In this document: in pieces, positions 44,048-52,929 of the stretch
How the letters are laid out: each line of letters begins with the position of its first letter
Numbering within the stretch: position 1 is the first letter of the stretch
From: Pseudomonas sp. PDNC002
GTDB taxonomy: Bacteria > Pseudomonadota > Gammaproteobacteria > Pseudomonadales > Pseudomonadaceae
Reading direction: 5' to 3'
NCBI RefSeq assembly: GCF_016919445.1
Contig: NZ_CP070356.1
Coordinates: 2,698,001-2,762,000 of the forward strand
DNA: 64,000 nucleotides
Notes under the pieces: generated by a model
What the model saw: only the letters and a program-made list of their open reading frames with translations
Told to the model about the DNA's origin: nothing
Databases searched by the model: none
Translations under genes and position numbers: made by a program

Positions 44048-44734
44048 ATGAACTACCCGATCGAAGGGCTCAATCATTCCTACCTGGGCAGCGGCGTTTA
44101 CGCGCTGCTGCGCGAGGCGCTGATCACCGGCCGCTTCAAGCCGGACGATCGCCTGCGCATCCGCGACCTGGCCCAGCAGTTGGGCACCAGCGTCACCCCG
44201 GTGCGCGACGCCATCCTGCAGTTGGCCAAGGAGCAGGCACTGGTCCTCAAGACCCCGCGCGATATCCGCGTGCCGTTACTGACCCGTGAGCAGTACCTGG
44301 AGATCCGCAGCATCCGCGTAGCGCTCGAAGGCCTCGCCGCCGAGACTGCCGCCGAACGTGCCAGCGACGGGCAGCTCGACGAGCTGGAGACCAATATTCG
44401 CGAGAATCTCGACGCGATTCACGCCGAGGACCTGGTGCTGGCGCTCAAGCTCAACCAGGCCTTCCACTTCGCCCTCGCCGACATCGCCGGCATGCCGCTG
44501 CTGCGCGCCTTCCTCGACAGCCTGTGGATGCGCACCGGCCCGCTGATTGCCCAGGCCTACGCCGACTTCAACGAGCGCATGGCTATCGAGCACCACTGGG
44601 ACGTCCTGCGCGCCCTGCGCGATCGCAACGGCGCCGCCGCCCGCGAGGCGATCCACGCCGACCTGCTGGACGGCAGCGAGAAGATGCTGGAGTTCATCGC
44701 GCAGACCGAAGAGCCGGAGCAGGAAGCCGGCTGA
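44048..44734 (+). CDS. GntR-family (FCD) transcriptional regulator
   Basis: A 228-residue regulator: winged HTH (about 15-75, LREALITGRFKPDDRLRIRDLAQQLGTSVTPVRDAILQL) and an FCD effector domain (about 80-215) with metal-binding histidines (NQAFHFALADIAG, EHHWDVLRAL). Placed 72 bp after the SDR gene, probably in one operon. The palindrome at 43133 is its likely operator. Confidence 0.92.
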   Translation: MNYPIEGLNHSYLGSGVYALLREALITGRFKPDDRLRIRDLAQQLGTSVTPVRDAILQLAKEQALVLKTPRDIRVPLLTREQYLEIRSIRVALEGLAAETAAERASDGQLDELETNIRENLDAIHAEDLVLALKLNQAFHFALADIAGMPLLRAFLDSLWMRTGPLIAQAYADFNERMAIEHHWDVLRALRDRNGAAAREAIHADLLDGSEKMLEFIAQTEEPEQEAG

Positions 44735-44775
44735 CTCACTGCTTTCCTGCTTACCACTTCGGCGGGTGGCGTTTT

Positions 44776-44865
44776 GTAGGAGCGGATCTTATCCGCGACC
44801 CGGCCGCCCGGCCGGAAGTCTTGTCCCGGCTGCGCCGGATTTTCGCGGAGAAGCTCCGCTCCTAC
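44776..44865. repeat. Inverted REP pair (after GntR gene)
   Basis: GTAGGAGCGGATCTTATCCG at 44776 and CGGAGAAGCTCCGCTCCTAC ending 44865 are inverted arms flanking a 44-bp core; it separates two converging genes and may aid termination. Confidence 0.85.
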
Positions 44866-44878
44866 GAAGAGCGAACGC

Positions 44879-46078
44879 TCAGACCGCGCCGTCCTTGCGC
44901 AGCGCGGCGATAGCAGTCGCGTCGTAACCCAGCCCGCTCAGCACCTCATCCGTATGCTCACCCAGCTTGGGCCCGATCCACTCTGCACTGCCGGGCGTGT
45001 CGGAGAGCTTGGGAACGATACCGGGCATGCGAAAGGATTTGCCGTCCGGCAGCTTGGCGGAGAGGAACATCTCCCGTGCCAGGAATTGCGGGTCGCTGAA
45101 CATGTCCTCGGCGGAGAAGATGCGGCTGGCCGGCACCTCGGCTTCGTTGAGCACCTTGAGCACGGTATCCAGCGATTCGGACCTGGCCCAGCGATTGATG
45201 ATGCCGTAGAGCTCATCGCGGCGGGCATCGCGGCCGTCGTTGCTGGCGAGCGTCGGGTCTTCGGCGAGGTCCAGGCGGCCGATGGCGGTCATGAAGCGGC
45301 GGAAGATGGCGTCGCCGTTGGCGGCGATCTGCACATGCTTGCCGTCGGCCGTGGTGTGCACGGAGGAGGGCGTGATGCCGGGCATGATGTTGCCGGTGCG
45401 CTCGCGGATGAAGCCGAACACGTCGAACTCCGGGACCATCGACTCCATCATGGCGAACACCGCTTCGTAGAGCGCCACGTCAACGACCTGTCCTGCGCCG
45501 CCGTTCACTTCACGGTGGCGCAGCGCCATGAGCGCGCCGATCACGCCCCACAGCGCGGCAATGGAGTCGCCGATGGAGATGCCGGTGCGCACCGGCGGGC
45601 GGTCCTCGAAGCCGGTGATGTAGCGCAGCCCGCCCATGGACTCGCCCACCGCGCCGAAGCCCGGCTGGTCCTTGTACGGGCCGCTCTGGCCGAAGCCGGA
45701 AAGGCGCACCATCACCAGCTTCGGGTTCAGCGCGTGGATCACGTCCCAGCCCAGGCCGAGTTTCTCCAGCACGCCTGGGCGGAAGTTCTCGATCAGGATA
45801 TCGGCCTCGGCCAGCAGCTTCTTCAGCACCTCGCGACCGGCCTCGTGCTTGAGGTTAAGGGTCAGCGAACGCTTGTTGCGCGCCTGCACGAACCACCACA
45901 GCGAGGTGCCCTCGTAGAGCTTGCGCCACTTGCGCAGCGGATCGCCGCCATCGGGCGACTCGACCTTGATCACCTCGGCGCCGAATTCCGCGCACAGGCG
46001 CGAGGCGAAGGGGCCGGCGATCAGGGTGCCGAGTTCGATGACCTTGAGGCCGGCGAGGGGTTTGGCGGTGCTGTTCAT
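44879..46078 (-). CDS. CaiB/BaiF class III CoA-transferase
   Basis: A 399-residue enzyme of the formyl-CoA transferase family that moves CoA between acids. N-terminal LKVIELGTLIAGPFASRLCAEFGAEVIKVE and NFRPGVLEKLG are typical. The catalytic Asp position (PxYD in relatives) is Gly142 here (DQPGFGAVGESMGG), with Glu146 nearby; this PGFGAVGE variant is common in one branch whose acyl acceptor is not known. It stands alone, converging on the GntR gene. Confidence 0.9.
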   Translation of the reverse strand: MNSTAKPLAGLKVIELGTLIAGPFASRLCAEFGAEVIKVESPDGGDPLRKWRKLYEGTSLWWFVQARNKRSLTLNLKHEAGREVLKKLLAEADILIENFRPGVLEKLGLGWDVIHALNPKLVMVRLSGFGQSGPYKDQPGFGAVGESMGGLRYITGFEDRPPVRTGISIGDSIAALWGVIGALMALRHREVNGGAGQVVDVALYEAVFAMMESMVPEFDVFGFIRERTGNIMPGITPSSVHTTADGKHVQIAANGDAIFRRFMTAIGRLDLAEDPTLASNDGRDARRDELYGIINRWARSESLDTVLKVLNEAEVPASRIFSAEDMFSDPQFLAREMFLSAKLPDGKSFRMPGIVPKLSDTPGSAEWIGPKLGEHTDEVLSGLGYDATAIAALRKDGAV

Positions 46079-46336
46079 CGGTGGGTCCGAGCAAAGAAGA
46101 GTGGCGGGACTCTAACCCGTGTGCGCGGCTTCGAACAGGCCGCCGGGCAGGCGTCCGGTATCAGCGCTTTGCGACGGCCTTGTGCGCGCGTAGAGTAGCC
46201 TCATTCAGATGCTTCCTACTTAATCTCGCCCGATTTCGGGCAGGTACACTGTGATGCGTTCGTCTTCCTGCAAACAGCCCGATGATCTGGCGGCATTCCC
46301 TGGAGAATGTGCGCCGACGGGTGGCGAGGGGGCTGC

Positions 46337-47515
46337 ATGACGTTGCACCTGCCAACGCTGGTAGTTGTCGACCTGTATGTCCTGACCCTGGTGGGTGTGC
46401 TGATGGCGTTCGCCTGGCACAGCGGTCGTCGCGAGTCGACGCTGGGGTACATGAGTGCGGCGCTGTTGCTGGGCGCCATCGGAACATTCGTCGCGACGCT
46501 GCGCGGATTCGGCATGGATGTGGTGCCGATCCTGCTGGGGAACGTGATCCTGCACCTCTGCTCGGCGATGACCTGGACCTCCATGCGTGTCTTCACCGGA
46601 CGCAAGCCGCACTGGCCGCTGATCGGTGCCGGCGCGGCGTTCTGGGCGCTGCTCTGCCTGGTTCCACCCTTCTACGAATCCCTGGTGGCGCGCATCGCCG
46701 TCAGTACCAGCATCACCGTCATCTATTGCATCGCGGCGATCAGCGAGCTGTGGCGCAGCCGCCAGAAACTGGAGGTGGAACTGCGGCCAACGCTGGCGCT
46801 GCTGCTGTTCCACACCGTCGTCTATGTGGTGCGCCTGGTGGTCGACCGCGGCATGCCGTTCGAGAGCGTGGCCAACAACGGCCAAGGCTCGACCTTCTTC
46901 ACCTTCCTGGTCTTCGAGACCATGCTGTTCGCCATCGGCATCGCCTTCGCTACCCTGGCGATGGTCAAGGAACGCGCCGAGCTGCAGTTCCGCAGCGCCG
47001 CCCTCAGCGATCCGCTGACCGGCGTGGGCAACCGCCGCGCCTTCATGGAAACCGGCGAACGCCTGCTGCGGCTGTGCGCCGATCGCGGGGAACAGGCCTC
47101 GCTGCTGCTCTGCGACCTGGACAATTTCAAGCGCCTCAACGACTCCTTCGGCCATCCCGCCGGCGACCGCGTGTTGGTGGAATTCAGCCGCATCACCGCC
47201 TCGCGGATGCGCAAGCACGACCAGTTCGCCCGCATCGGTGGGGAAGAGTTCGCCTGCCTGCTGGTGGGTGCCGATACTGAGGGCGCCTGCCAGGTGGCGG
47301 AGCGCGTGCGCCGCGAGTTCGCCGAGTTGCCGTTCATGGCCGAGGGCCAGCTGAGCGTGAGCATCGGCATCGCCACCAGCCGCGAGGCAGGCCACGACCT
47401 GTTGCGCCTGCTGTCGTTGGCCGACCAGGCGCTCTACGCCGCCAAGGCCAAGGGCCGCAACCGCATCGAACTGGCCGCGCCGGAGCCGGGAACCGACCGA
47501 CGTCCGCGGAGTTAG
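46337..47515 (+). CDS. Membrane-bound diguanylate cyclase
   Basis: A 392-residue inner-membrane protein: six or seven helices (about 1-205) form a sensor-like region, followed by a GGDEF domain with DPLTGVGNRRAFMETGERLL and GGEEF at 301-305. An allosteric I-site RxxD is present (RKHD, about 291-294). It makes c-di-GMP, favouring biofilm over motility. ATG 46337 follows GAGGGGGC; an upstream start adds 10 residues and is less likely. No EAL domain. Confidence 0.94.
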   Translation: MTLHLPTLVVVDLYVLTLVGVLMAFAWHSGRRESTLGYMSAALLLGAIGTFVATLRGFGMDVVPILLGNVILHLCSAMTWTSMRVFTGRKPHWPLIGAGAAFWALLCLVPPFYESLVARIAVSTSITVIYCIAAISELWRSRQKLEVELRPTLALLLFHTVVYVVRLVVDRGMPFESVANNGQGSTFFTFLVFETMLFAIGIAFATLAMVKERAELQFRSAALSDPLTGVGNRRAFMETGERLLRLCADRGEQASLLLCDLDNFKRLNDSFGHPAGDRVLVEFSRITASRMRKHDQFARIGGEEFACLLVGADTEGACQVAERVRREFAELPFMAEGQLSVSIGIATSREAGHDLLRLLSLADQALYAAKAKGRNRIELAAPEPGTDRRPRS

Positions 47516-47576
47516 TCAGCCGCGCCCGTGCTTTCGCGGTAGACTTGCCGCCTTCGAAAATTCGCCGGGAACGCCC

Positions 47577-48116
47577 ATGGCCCTGTCCGCCACGCCCTAC
47601 AAAGCCGATATCAGCCTGACCGACCTCGACCGTGGGGTCTACGAGACCCTGCGCTTCACCGTCGCCCGCCATCCCTCGGAAACCGAGGAGCGCCTGGCGG
47701 TGCGCCTGCTGGCCTACGTCATCTGGTACAACGAGCAGCTGGCTTTCGGCCGTGGCCTGTCGGACGTGGAAGAGCCCTCGCTGTGGGAAAAGAGCCTGGA
47801 CGACCGCGTGCTGCACTGGATCGAAGTCGGCCAGCCGGATGCCGACCGCCTGACCTGGTGCTCGCGCCGCTGCGAGAAGCTGACCCTGGTGGCCTACGGC
47901 AACCTGCGCGTGTGGACCACCAAGGTGCTCGACAGCGTGCGCCACCTGAAGAACCTCAACGTCGTCGCCATGCCCCAGGAAGCGCTGGAAGAAATCTCCC
48001 GCGACCTGCCGCGCTCGATCAACTGGACCGTGATGATCAGCGAAGGGACCATCTTCGTCACCGACGAGCGCGGCCAGCACGAGCTGCAAGTGGAATGGCT
48101 GATGGGCGAGCGTTAA
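47577..48116 (+). CDS. yaeQ: YaeQ family protein
   Basis: A 179-residue cytosolic protein of the YaeQ family (PD-(D/E)XK-like nuclease fold): YKADISLTDLDRGVYETLRFTVARHPSETEERLAVRLLAY, PSLWEKSLD and WIEVGQPDADRL are its motifs. The family is linked to RfaH-related suppression in E. coli; its exact function is unknown. It precedes recJ by 67 bp. Confidence 0.94.
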   Translation: MALSATPYKADISLTDLDRGVYETLRFTVARHPSETEERLAVRLLAYVIWYNEQLAFGRGLSDVEEPSLWEKSLDDRVLHWIEVGQPDADRLTWCSRRCEKLTLVAYGNLRVWTTKVLDSVRHLKNLNVVAMPQEALEEISRDLPRSINWTVMISEGTIFVTDERGQHELQVEWLMGER

Positions 48117-48183
48117 TCGCCAGCTTTACCCGCTGTAACCAGGGCGCCGGGATCGGCGCCTGAATGAATCGACTGGAACACCC

Positions 48184-49899
48184 ATGCGCATCGAATCCCG
48201 CCCCCTCCCGCAAACCCTGCCCAACCTGGGCGACCTGCCGCCGCTGCTGACCCGCCTCTACGCCGCCCGTGGCGTGCAGAGTGCGGAGGAGCTGGACAAG
48301 GGCCTGGCGCGGCTGATCCCGTACCAGCAGCTCAAGGGTGTGGACGCGGCGGTGGAACTGCTGGTCGATGCGCTGGAAAAGGGCCAGCGGATTCTCTACG
48401 TCGGCGACTTCGACGCCGACGGCGCCACCGCCAGCAGCGTCGGTGTGCTGGCGCTGCGCATGCTCGGCGCGGCCTGGGTCGATTACCTGGTGCCCAATCG
48501 CTTCGAGTACGGCTACGGCCTGACCCCGGAAATCGTCGCCGTGGCGCTGGAGAAGCGCCCGGAACTGCTGGTGACCGTGGACAACGGCATCTCCAGCATC
48601 GACGGCGTCGCCGCCGCCAAGGCCGCCGGCCTGCGCGTGCTGGTCACTGACCACCACCTGCCGGGGCCGGAACTGCCCGCCGCCGACGCCATCGTCAACC
48701 CGAACCAGCCCGGCTGCGACTTCCCCAGCAAAGCCATGGCTGGTGTCGGCGTGATCTTCTACGTGATGCTCGCCTTGCGCGCCCGCCTGCGTGAGCGCGG
48801 CTGGTTTGCCGCACGCGGCATTGCCGAGCCGAACCTCGCCGAATTGCTCGACCTGGTGTCCCTGGGCAGCGTCGCCGACGTGGTGCCGCTGGACGCCAAC
48901 AACCGCATCCTGGTGCACCAGGGCCTCGCGCGAATCCGTGCTGGCCGTGCGCGTCCGGGCCTGCGCGCGCTGCTGGAAGTGGCCGGGCGCGATTGCCGGC
49001 GGATCACATCCACGGACCTCGGCTTCATCCTCGGTCCGCGGCTGAACGCCGCCGGGCGCCTGGACGACATGTCCCTGGGCATCGAGCTGCTGCTCTGCGA
49101 AGACGAAGGCGTCGCCCGCGACATGGCGGTGCAGCTCGACCAGCTCAACCAGGACCGCAAGGCCATCGAGCAGGGCATGCAGCGCGAGGCGCTGGCCCAA
49201 CTCAAGGAACTGCCGGTGGAGGAGATGCCCTTCGGCCTGTGCCTGTTCGACCCCGAATGGCACCAGGGCGTGATCGGCATCCTCGCCTCGCGCCTGAAGG
49301 AGCGTTACCACCGCCCGACCATCGCCTTCGCCGATGCCGGCGACGGTACGCTCAAGGGCTCGGCGCGTTCGGTGCCGGGCTTCCATATCCGCGATGCGCT
49401 GGACGCCGTGGCCGCACGCCATCCGGGTCTGATCAGCAAGTTCGGCGGCCACGCGATGGCGGCCGGCCTGTCGCTGCCGCAGGAAAACTTCGGCGCCTTC
49501 GCCGCCGGTTTTGACTTCGAGGTGCGCCGCCAGCTGGAGGAGGACGACCTGACCGGGCGCCTGCTCTCCGACGGCCAGCTCAGCGCCGAGGAATTCCACC
49601 TGGAACTGGCCCGCGCCCTGCGCCAGGCCGGGCCCTGGGGCCAGCATTTCCCCGAGCCGCTATTCCACGGCATTTTCCAGATCGTCCAGCAGCGCGTCGT
49701 CGGCGAGCGCCACCTGAAGCTGGTGCTCAAGACCGAGTGCGGCTCGCTGCAGCTGGACGCCATCGCCTTCAACATCGACCGCGACATCTGGCCCAACCCC
49801 ACCGTGCGCTGGGCGGAAGTGGCCTACAAGCTGGACGTCAACGAATTCCGCGGCAATGAAACCGTGCAGCTGATGGTGGCGCATATCGCGCCGCGCTGA
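48184..49899 (+). CDS. recJ: Single-stranded-DNA-specific exonuclease RecJ
   Basis: 5'-3' exonuclease of the DHH family, acting in RecF-pathway recombination and mismatch repair; 571 residues. DFDADGA (about 76-82), TDHHLPG (about 155) and GFILGPRLNAAGRLDD are motifs of the DHH core; the DHHA1 domain contains SKFGGHAMAAGLSL (GGHxxAAG). The C-terminal OB fold ends at the stop. Confidence 0.96.
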   Translation: MRIESRPLPQTLPNLGDLPPLLTRLYAARGVQSAEELDKGLARLIPYQQLKGVDAAVELLVDALEKGQRILYVGDFDADGATASSVGVLALRMLGAAWVDYLVPNRFEYGYGLTPEIVAVALEKRPELLVTVDNGISSIDGVAAAKAAGLRVLVTDHHLPGPELPAADAIVNPNQPGCDFPSKAMAGVGVIFYVMLALRARLRERGWFAARGIAEPNLAELLDLVSLGSVADVVPLDANNRILVHQGLARIRAGRARPGLRALLEVAGRDCRRITSTDLGFILGPRLNAAGRLDDMSLGIELLLCEDEGVARDMAVQLDQLNQDRKAIEQGMQREALAQLKELPVEEMPFGLCLFDPEWHQGVIGILASRLKERYHRPTIAFADAGDGTLKGSARSVPGFHIRDALDAVAARHPGLISKFGGHAMAAGLSLPQENFGAFAAGFDFEVRRQLEEDDLTGRLLSDGQLSAEEFHLELARALRQAGPWGQHFPEPLFHGIFQIVQQRVVGERHLKLVLKTECGSLQLDAIAFNIDRDIWPNPTVRWAEVAYKLDVNEFRGNETVQLMVAHIAPR

Positions 49900-49923
49900 T
49901 CACGAGTACGGTGTTTCGTCGAC

Positions 49924-50000
49924 TGTAGGGCGAATAACCTGGAACAGGTTATCCGCCGGCCCCATCGCGGCGGATAACGCTGACGCGTTATGCGCCCTAC
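49924..50000. repeat. Inverted repeat of the GTAGGGCG...CGCCCTAC class
   Basis: GTAGGGCGAATAACCTGGAA at 49924 and the inverted arm ending GCGTTATGCGCCCTAC at 50000 form a long imperfect hairpin. This is a different family from the GTAGGAGCGG REP. It fills the recJ-hutC spacer. Confidence 0.8.
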
Positions 50001-50103
50001 CAAAGCCGCTCACCGGTGCCCGTGGTTCGGCGGCGCGTAGGCGGCAGGCCCGGCGGCGGGTAAACTGGCGGCTAGCCCGCCATCCGCCGATTCAGGAGCT
50101 GCC

Positions 50104-50847
50104 GTGTCCCAAGATCATTCTTCCCTGGCCGCATTCGCGCTGGAAACTCCGGCGCCCCTGTATGCGCGGGTCAAGGAAATCATCCTGCAGCAGATCCGCA
50201 ACGGCGTCTGGAAACCCAACTCCAAGTTGCCTTCGGAGAGCGAGCTGTTCGCCCTGCTTGGCGTGAGCCGGATGACCATCAACCGCGCGTTGCGCGAGCT
50301 GACCATCGAAGGCGTGCTGGTGCGCCTGCAGGGCGTGGGGACCTTCGTCGCCGAACAGAAGGGCCACGCGGCGCTCTTCGAGATCCACAACATCGCCGAG
50401 GAGATCGCCGCACGCGGACATGAACACCGCTGCGAAGTGGTGCTACTGGAGCCGCTGGCCGAGGGTGCGACCCTGGCGATGCCGTTCGAGCTGGAAAACG
50501 TCCAGCGCATCTTTCACTCCATCGTCGTGCACTACGAGAACGAAGTGCCGGTGCAGTTGGAGGAACGCTTCGTCAACGCCGAGGTGGCGCCGGAGTACCT
50601 GCAGCAGGACTTCACCCGCATCACGCCCTACGCCTACCTGATCCAACTGGCGCCGCTGACCGAGGGTGAACATGTGGTCGAGGCGATCAACGCCGAAGCG
50701 GCCGACTGCAAGCTGCTGCGCATCAAGCGGGGTGATGCTTGCCTGCTGATCCGTCGCCGCACCTGGTCGGCGAAGGGGCAGGTGGGTGCCGCGCGACTGG
50801 TCTATCCGGGGTCGCGCTATCGCCTCGAAGGTCGTTTCGGGCAGTAA
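50104..50847 (+). CDS. hutC: Histidine utilization repressor HutC
   Basis: A 247-residue GntR/HutC-family repressor: winged HTH (about 15-82, YARVKEIILQQIRNGVWKPNSKLPSESELFALLGVSRMTINRALRELTIEG) and a UTRA ligand domain (about 95-240), whose effector in relatives is urocanate. GTG start at 50104. It is upstream of and parallel to hutU; the hutU leader has a palindrome of HutC type. The other hut genes (hutH, hutI, hutG) are not nearby, so it may be dedicated to this short module or be a second HutC. Confidence 0.92.
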   Translation: MSQDHSSLAAFALETPAPLYARVKEIILQQIRNGVWKPNSKLPSESELFALLGVSRMTINRALRELTIEGVLVRLQGVGTFVAEQKGHAALFEIHNIAEEIAARGHEHRCEVVLLEPLAEGATLAMPFELENVQRIFHSIVVHYENEVPVQLEERFVNAEVAPEYLQQDFTRITPYAYLIQLAPLTEGEHVVEAINAEAADCKLLRIKRGDACLLIRRRTWSAKGQVGAARLVYPGSRYRLEGRFGQ

Positions 50848-50896
50848 TCGGCTGTCACCCGACGGGGCGAAAAGTCCGCCCCCGCTGTCTCCTTTG

Positions 50897-50934
50897 GTGC
50901 ACCGTTTTGTTACCTCTGTGCACCGCGCTGTTAC
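50897..50934 (+). promoter_or_regulatory. Tandem activator-site repeats (CbrB/NtrC-like) upstream of hutU
   Basis: GTGCACCG-TTTT-GTTAC (50897-50913) is repeated as GTGCACCG-CGCT-GTTAC (50918-50934): a 17-bp unit with three mismatches and a 21-bp period, two helical turns. TTGTTAC is, as I recall, the half-site of CbrB. The repeats lie about 150-180 bp upstream of the sigma-54 promoter, where an enhancer-binding protein would sit. Confidence 0.6.
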
Positions 50935-51079
50935 TTTTCCTCCTTCCTTTCCCGAAGCCTTCTCTCGCTGCCACCCGTGGCGAGGGGCGTCGCCTGTCTG
51001 TGCATAAGATTTCTATCCATTTGAAATAAAAAGACATTCTCATCGCGGAAATGAGCTCCTAGCGCACCGCCAGCTTATT

Positions 51080-51095
51080 TGGCCCTTGCTTTGCA
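51080..51095 (+). promoter_or_regulatory. Sigma-54 promoter of hutU
   Basis: TGGCCCTTGCTTTGCA matches TGGCACG-N4-TTGCA, with the required 12-bp spacing between GG (51081) and GC (51093). The predicted start lies near 51106. Sigma-54 control of hutU by CbrB and NtrC is documented in other pseudomonads. The region 50848-51245 contains no gene. Confidence 0.8.
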
Positions 51096-51098
51096 TTA

Positions 51099-51114
51099 GC
51101 TTGTATATACAGGT
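51099..51114 (+). promoter_or_regulatory. HutC-type operator over the hutU transcription start
   Basis: GCTTGTATATACAGGT contains the palindrome TGTATATACA (51102-51111), matching the CTTGTATATACAAG type of operator known for hutU in P. putida. It covers the predicted transcription start, so binding would block initiation until urocanate releases HutC. Confidence 0.72.
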
Positions 51115-51245
51115 TGATATAAGGTTTTACACATATCAGGTGACAGTAGATGAGTACGGCAGTGCCCGTTGCCCTCTATTCACCCGTTTCCGCCCCGCCG
51201 GACTGCCTTCCAGCGTGGCGCCACCCCTGCATCGAGGAAGTCCAG

Positions 51246-52919
51246 ATGAGCTCCACCGGCCGTTACCGTGATACCGAAATCCGTGCCCCGCGCGGCACCC
51301 AACTGAACGCCAAGAGCTGGCTGACCGAAGCGCCGCTGCGCATGCTGATGAACAACCTCGACCCGGAAGTCGCCGAGAACCCCAAGGAGCTGGTGGTGTA
51401 CGGCGGCATCGGTCGCGCCGCGCGTAACTGGGAGTGCTACGACAAGATCGTCGCCACCCTGAAGGAACTGAATGAAGACGAAACCCTGCTGGTGCAGTCC
51501 GGCAAGCCGGTCGGCGTTTTCAAGACCCACGCCAACGCCCCGCGCGTGCTGATCGCCAACTCCAACCTGGTGCCGCACTGGGCCAACTGGGAGCACTTCA
51601 ACGAACTCGACGCCAAGGGCCTGGCCATGTACGGCCAGATGACCGCCGGCTCCTGGATCTACATCGGCAGCCAGGGCATCGTCCAGGGCACCTACGAAAC
51701 CTTCGTCGAAGCCGGTCGCCAGCATTACGACGGCAACCTGAAAGGCAAGTGGGTGCTCACCGCCGGCCTCGGCGGCATGGGCGGCGCCCAGCCGCTGGCC
51801 GCGACCCTGGCCGGTGCCTGCTCGCTGAACATCGAATGCCAGCAGAGCCGCATCGACTTCCGCCTCGCCAGCCGCTACGTCGACGAGCAGGCCAAGGACC
51901 TCGACGACGCCCTGGCGCGCCTCGCGAAGTACACCGCCGAAGGCAAGGCCATCTCCATCGCCCTGCTGGGCAACGCCGCGGAAATCCTCCCGGAACTGAT
52001 CAAGCGCGGCGTGCGCCCGGACATGGTCACCGACCAGACCTCCGCCCACGACCCGCTCAATGGTTACCTGCCGGCCGGCTGGACCTGGGAGCAGTACCGC
52101 GACCGCGCGCAGACCGACCCGGCCGCCGTGGTCAAGGCCGCCAAGCAATCCATGGCTGTGCACGTCAACGCCATGCTGGAGTTCCAGAAGCAGGGCGTGC
52201 CGACCTTCGACTACGGCAACAACATCCGCCAGATGGCCAAGGAAGAGGGTGTCACTAACGCCTTCGACTTCCCCGGCTTCGTCCCGGCCTACATCCGCCC
52301 GCTGTTCTGCCGTGGCGTCGGTCCGTTCCGCTGGGCCGCGCTGTCCGGCGACGCCGAGGACATCTACAAGACCGACGCCAAGGTCAAGGAACTGATCGCC
52401 GACGACGCCCACCTGCACAACTGGCTGGACATGGCGCGCGAGCGCATCAGCTTCCAGGGCCTGCCGGCGCGCATCTGCTGGGTCGGCCTGGGCCAGCGCG
52501 CCAAGCTCGGCCTCGCATTCAACGAGATGGTCCGCAGCGGCGAGCTGAAAGCGCCGATCGTGATCGGCCGTGACCACCTCGACTCCGGCTCGGTGGCAAG
52601 CCCCAACCGCGAGACCGAAGCCATGCGCGACGGCTCCGACGCCGTGTCCGACTGGCCGCTGCTCAACGCCCTGCTGAACACCGCCAGCGGCGCCACCTGG
52701 GTCTCACTGCACCACGGCGGCGGCGTGGGCATGGGCTTCTCCCAGCACTCGGGGATGGTGATCGTCTGCGACGGCACCGACGAGGCGGCGGCGCGCATCG
52801 CCCGCGTGCTGACCAACGACCCAGGCACCGGCGTGATGCGCCATGCCGATGCGGGTTACCAGATCGCGATTGATTGCGCCAGGGAGCAGGGCCTGAACCT
52901 GCCGATGATCACCGGCTGA
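51246..52919 (+). CDS. hutU: Urocanate hydratase
   Basis: Converts urocanate to 4-imidazolone-5-propionate using bound NAD+ as electrophile; cytosolic homodimer. At 557 residues it equals the P. putida enzyme. Motifs: [15 protein letters not shown] (NAD loop, about 170-185), [15 protein letters not shown], and [15 protein letters not shown] with Cys411, likely the essential Cys410 of P. putida. ATG 51246 follows GAGGAAG; an in-frame ATG at 51150 would add 32 residues not found in the family. First gene of an apparent hutU-CoA-transferase-dehydrogenase operon. Confidence 0.97.
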   Translation: MSSTGRYRDTEIRAPRGTQLNAKSWLTEAPLRMLMNNLDPEVAENPKELVVYGGIGRAARNWECYDKIVATLKELNEDETLLVQSGKPVGVFKTHANAPRVLIANSNLVPHWANWEHFNELDAKGLAMYGQMTAGSWIYIGSQGIVQGTYETFVEAGRQHYDGNLKGKWVLTAGLGGMGGAQPLAATLAGACSLNIECQQSRIDFRLASRYVDEQAKDLDDALARLAKYTAEGKAISIALLGNAAEILPELIKRGVRPDMVTDQTSAHDPLNGYLPAGWTWEQYRDRAQTDPAAVVKAAKQSMAVHVNAMLEFQKQGVPTFDYGNNIRQMAKEEGVTNAFDFPGFVPAYIRPLFCRGVGPFRWAALSGDAEDIYKTDAKVKELIADDAHLHNWLDMARERISFQGLPARICWVGLGQRAKLGLAFNEMVRSGELKAPIVIGRDHLDSGSVASPNRETEAMRDGSDAVSDWPLLNALLNTASGATWVSLHHGGGVGMGFSQHSGMVIVCDGTDEAAARIARVLTNDPGTGVMRHADAGYQIAIDCAREQGLNLPMITG

Positions 52920-52929
52920 GGAATCGAGC

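Noticed and set aside
48144-48162. GGCGCC hairpin between yaeQ and recJ as a terminator
   Set aside because: Short stem with no T-tract in a 67-bp gap; cotranscription is equally likely.
51150-51245. Upstream in-frame ATG giving a 32-residue N-terminal extension of urocanase
   Set aside because: The extension is Pro-rich, absent from the 557-residue family members and poorly placed for a ribosome-binding site; ATG 51246 has GAGGAAG.
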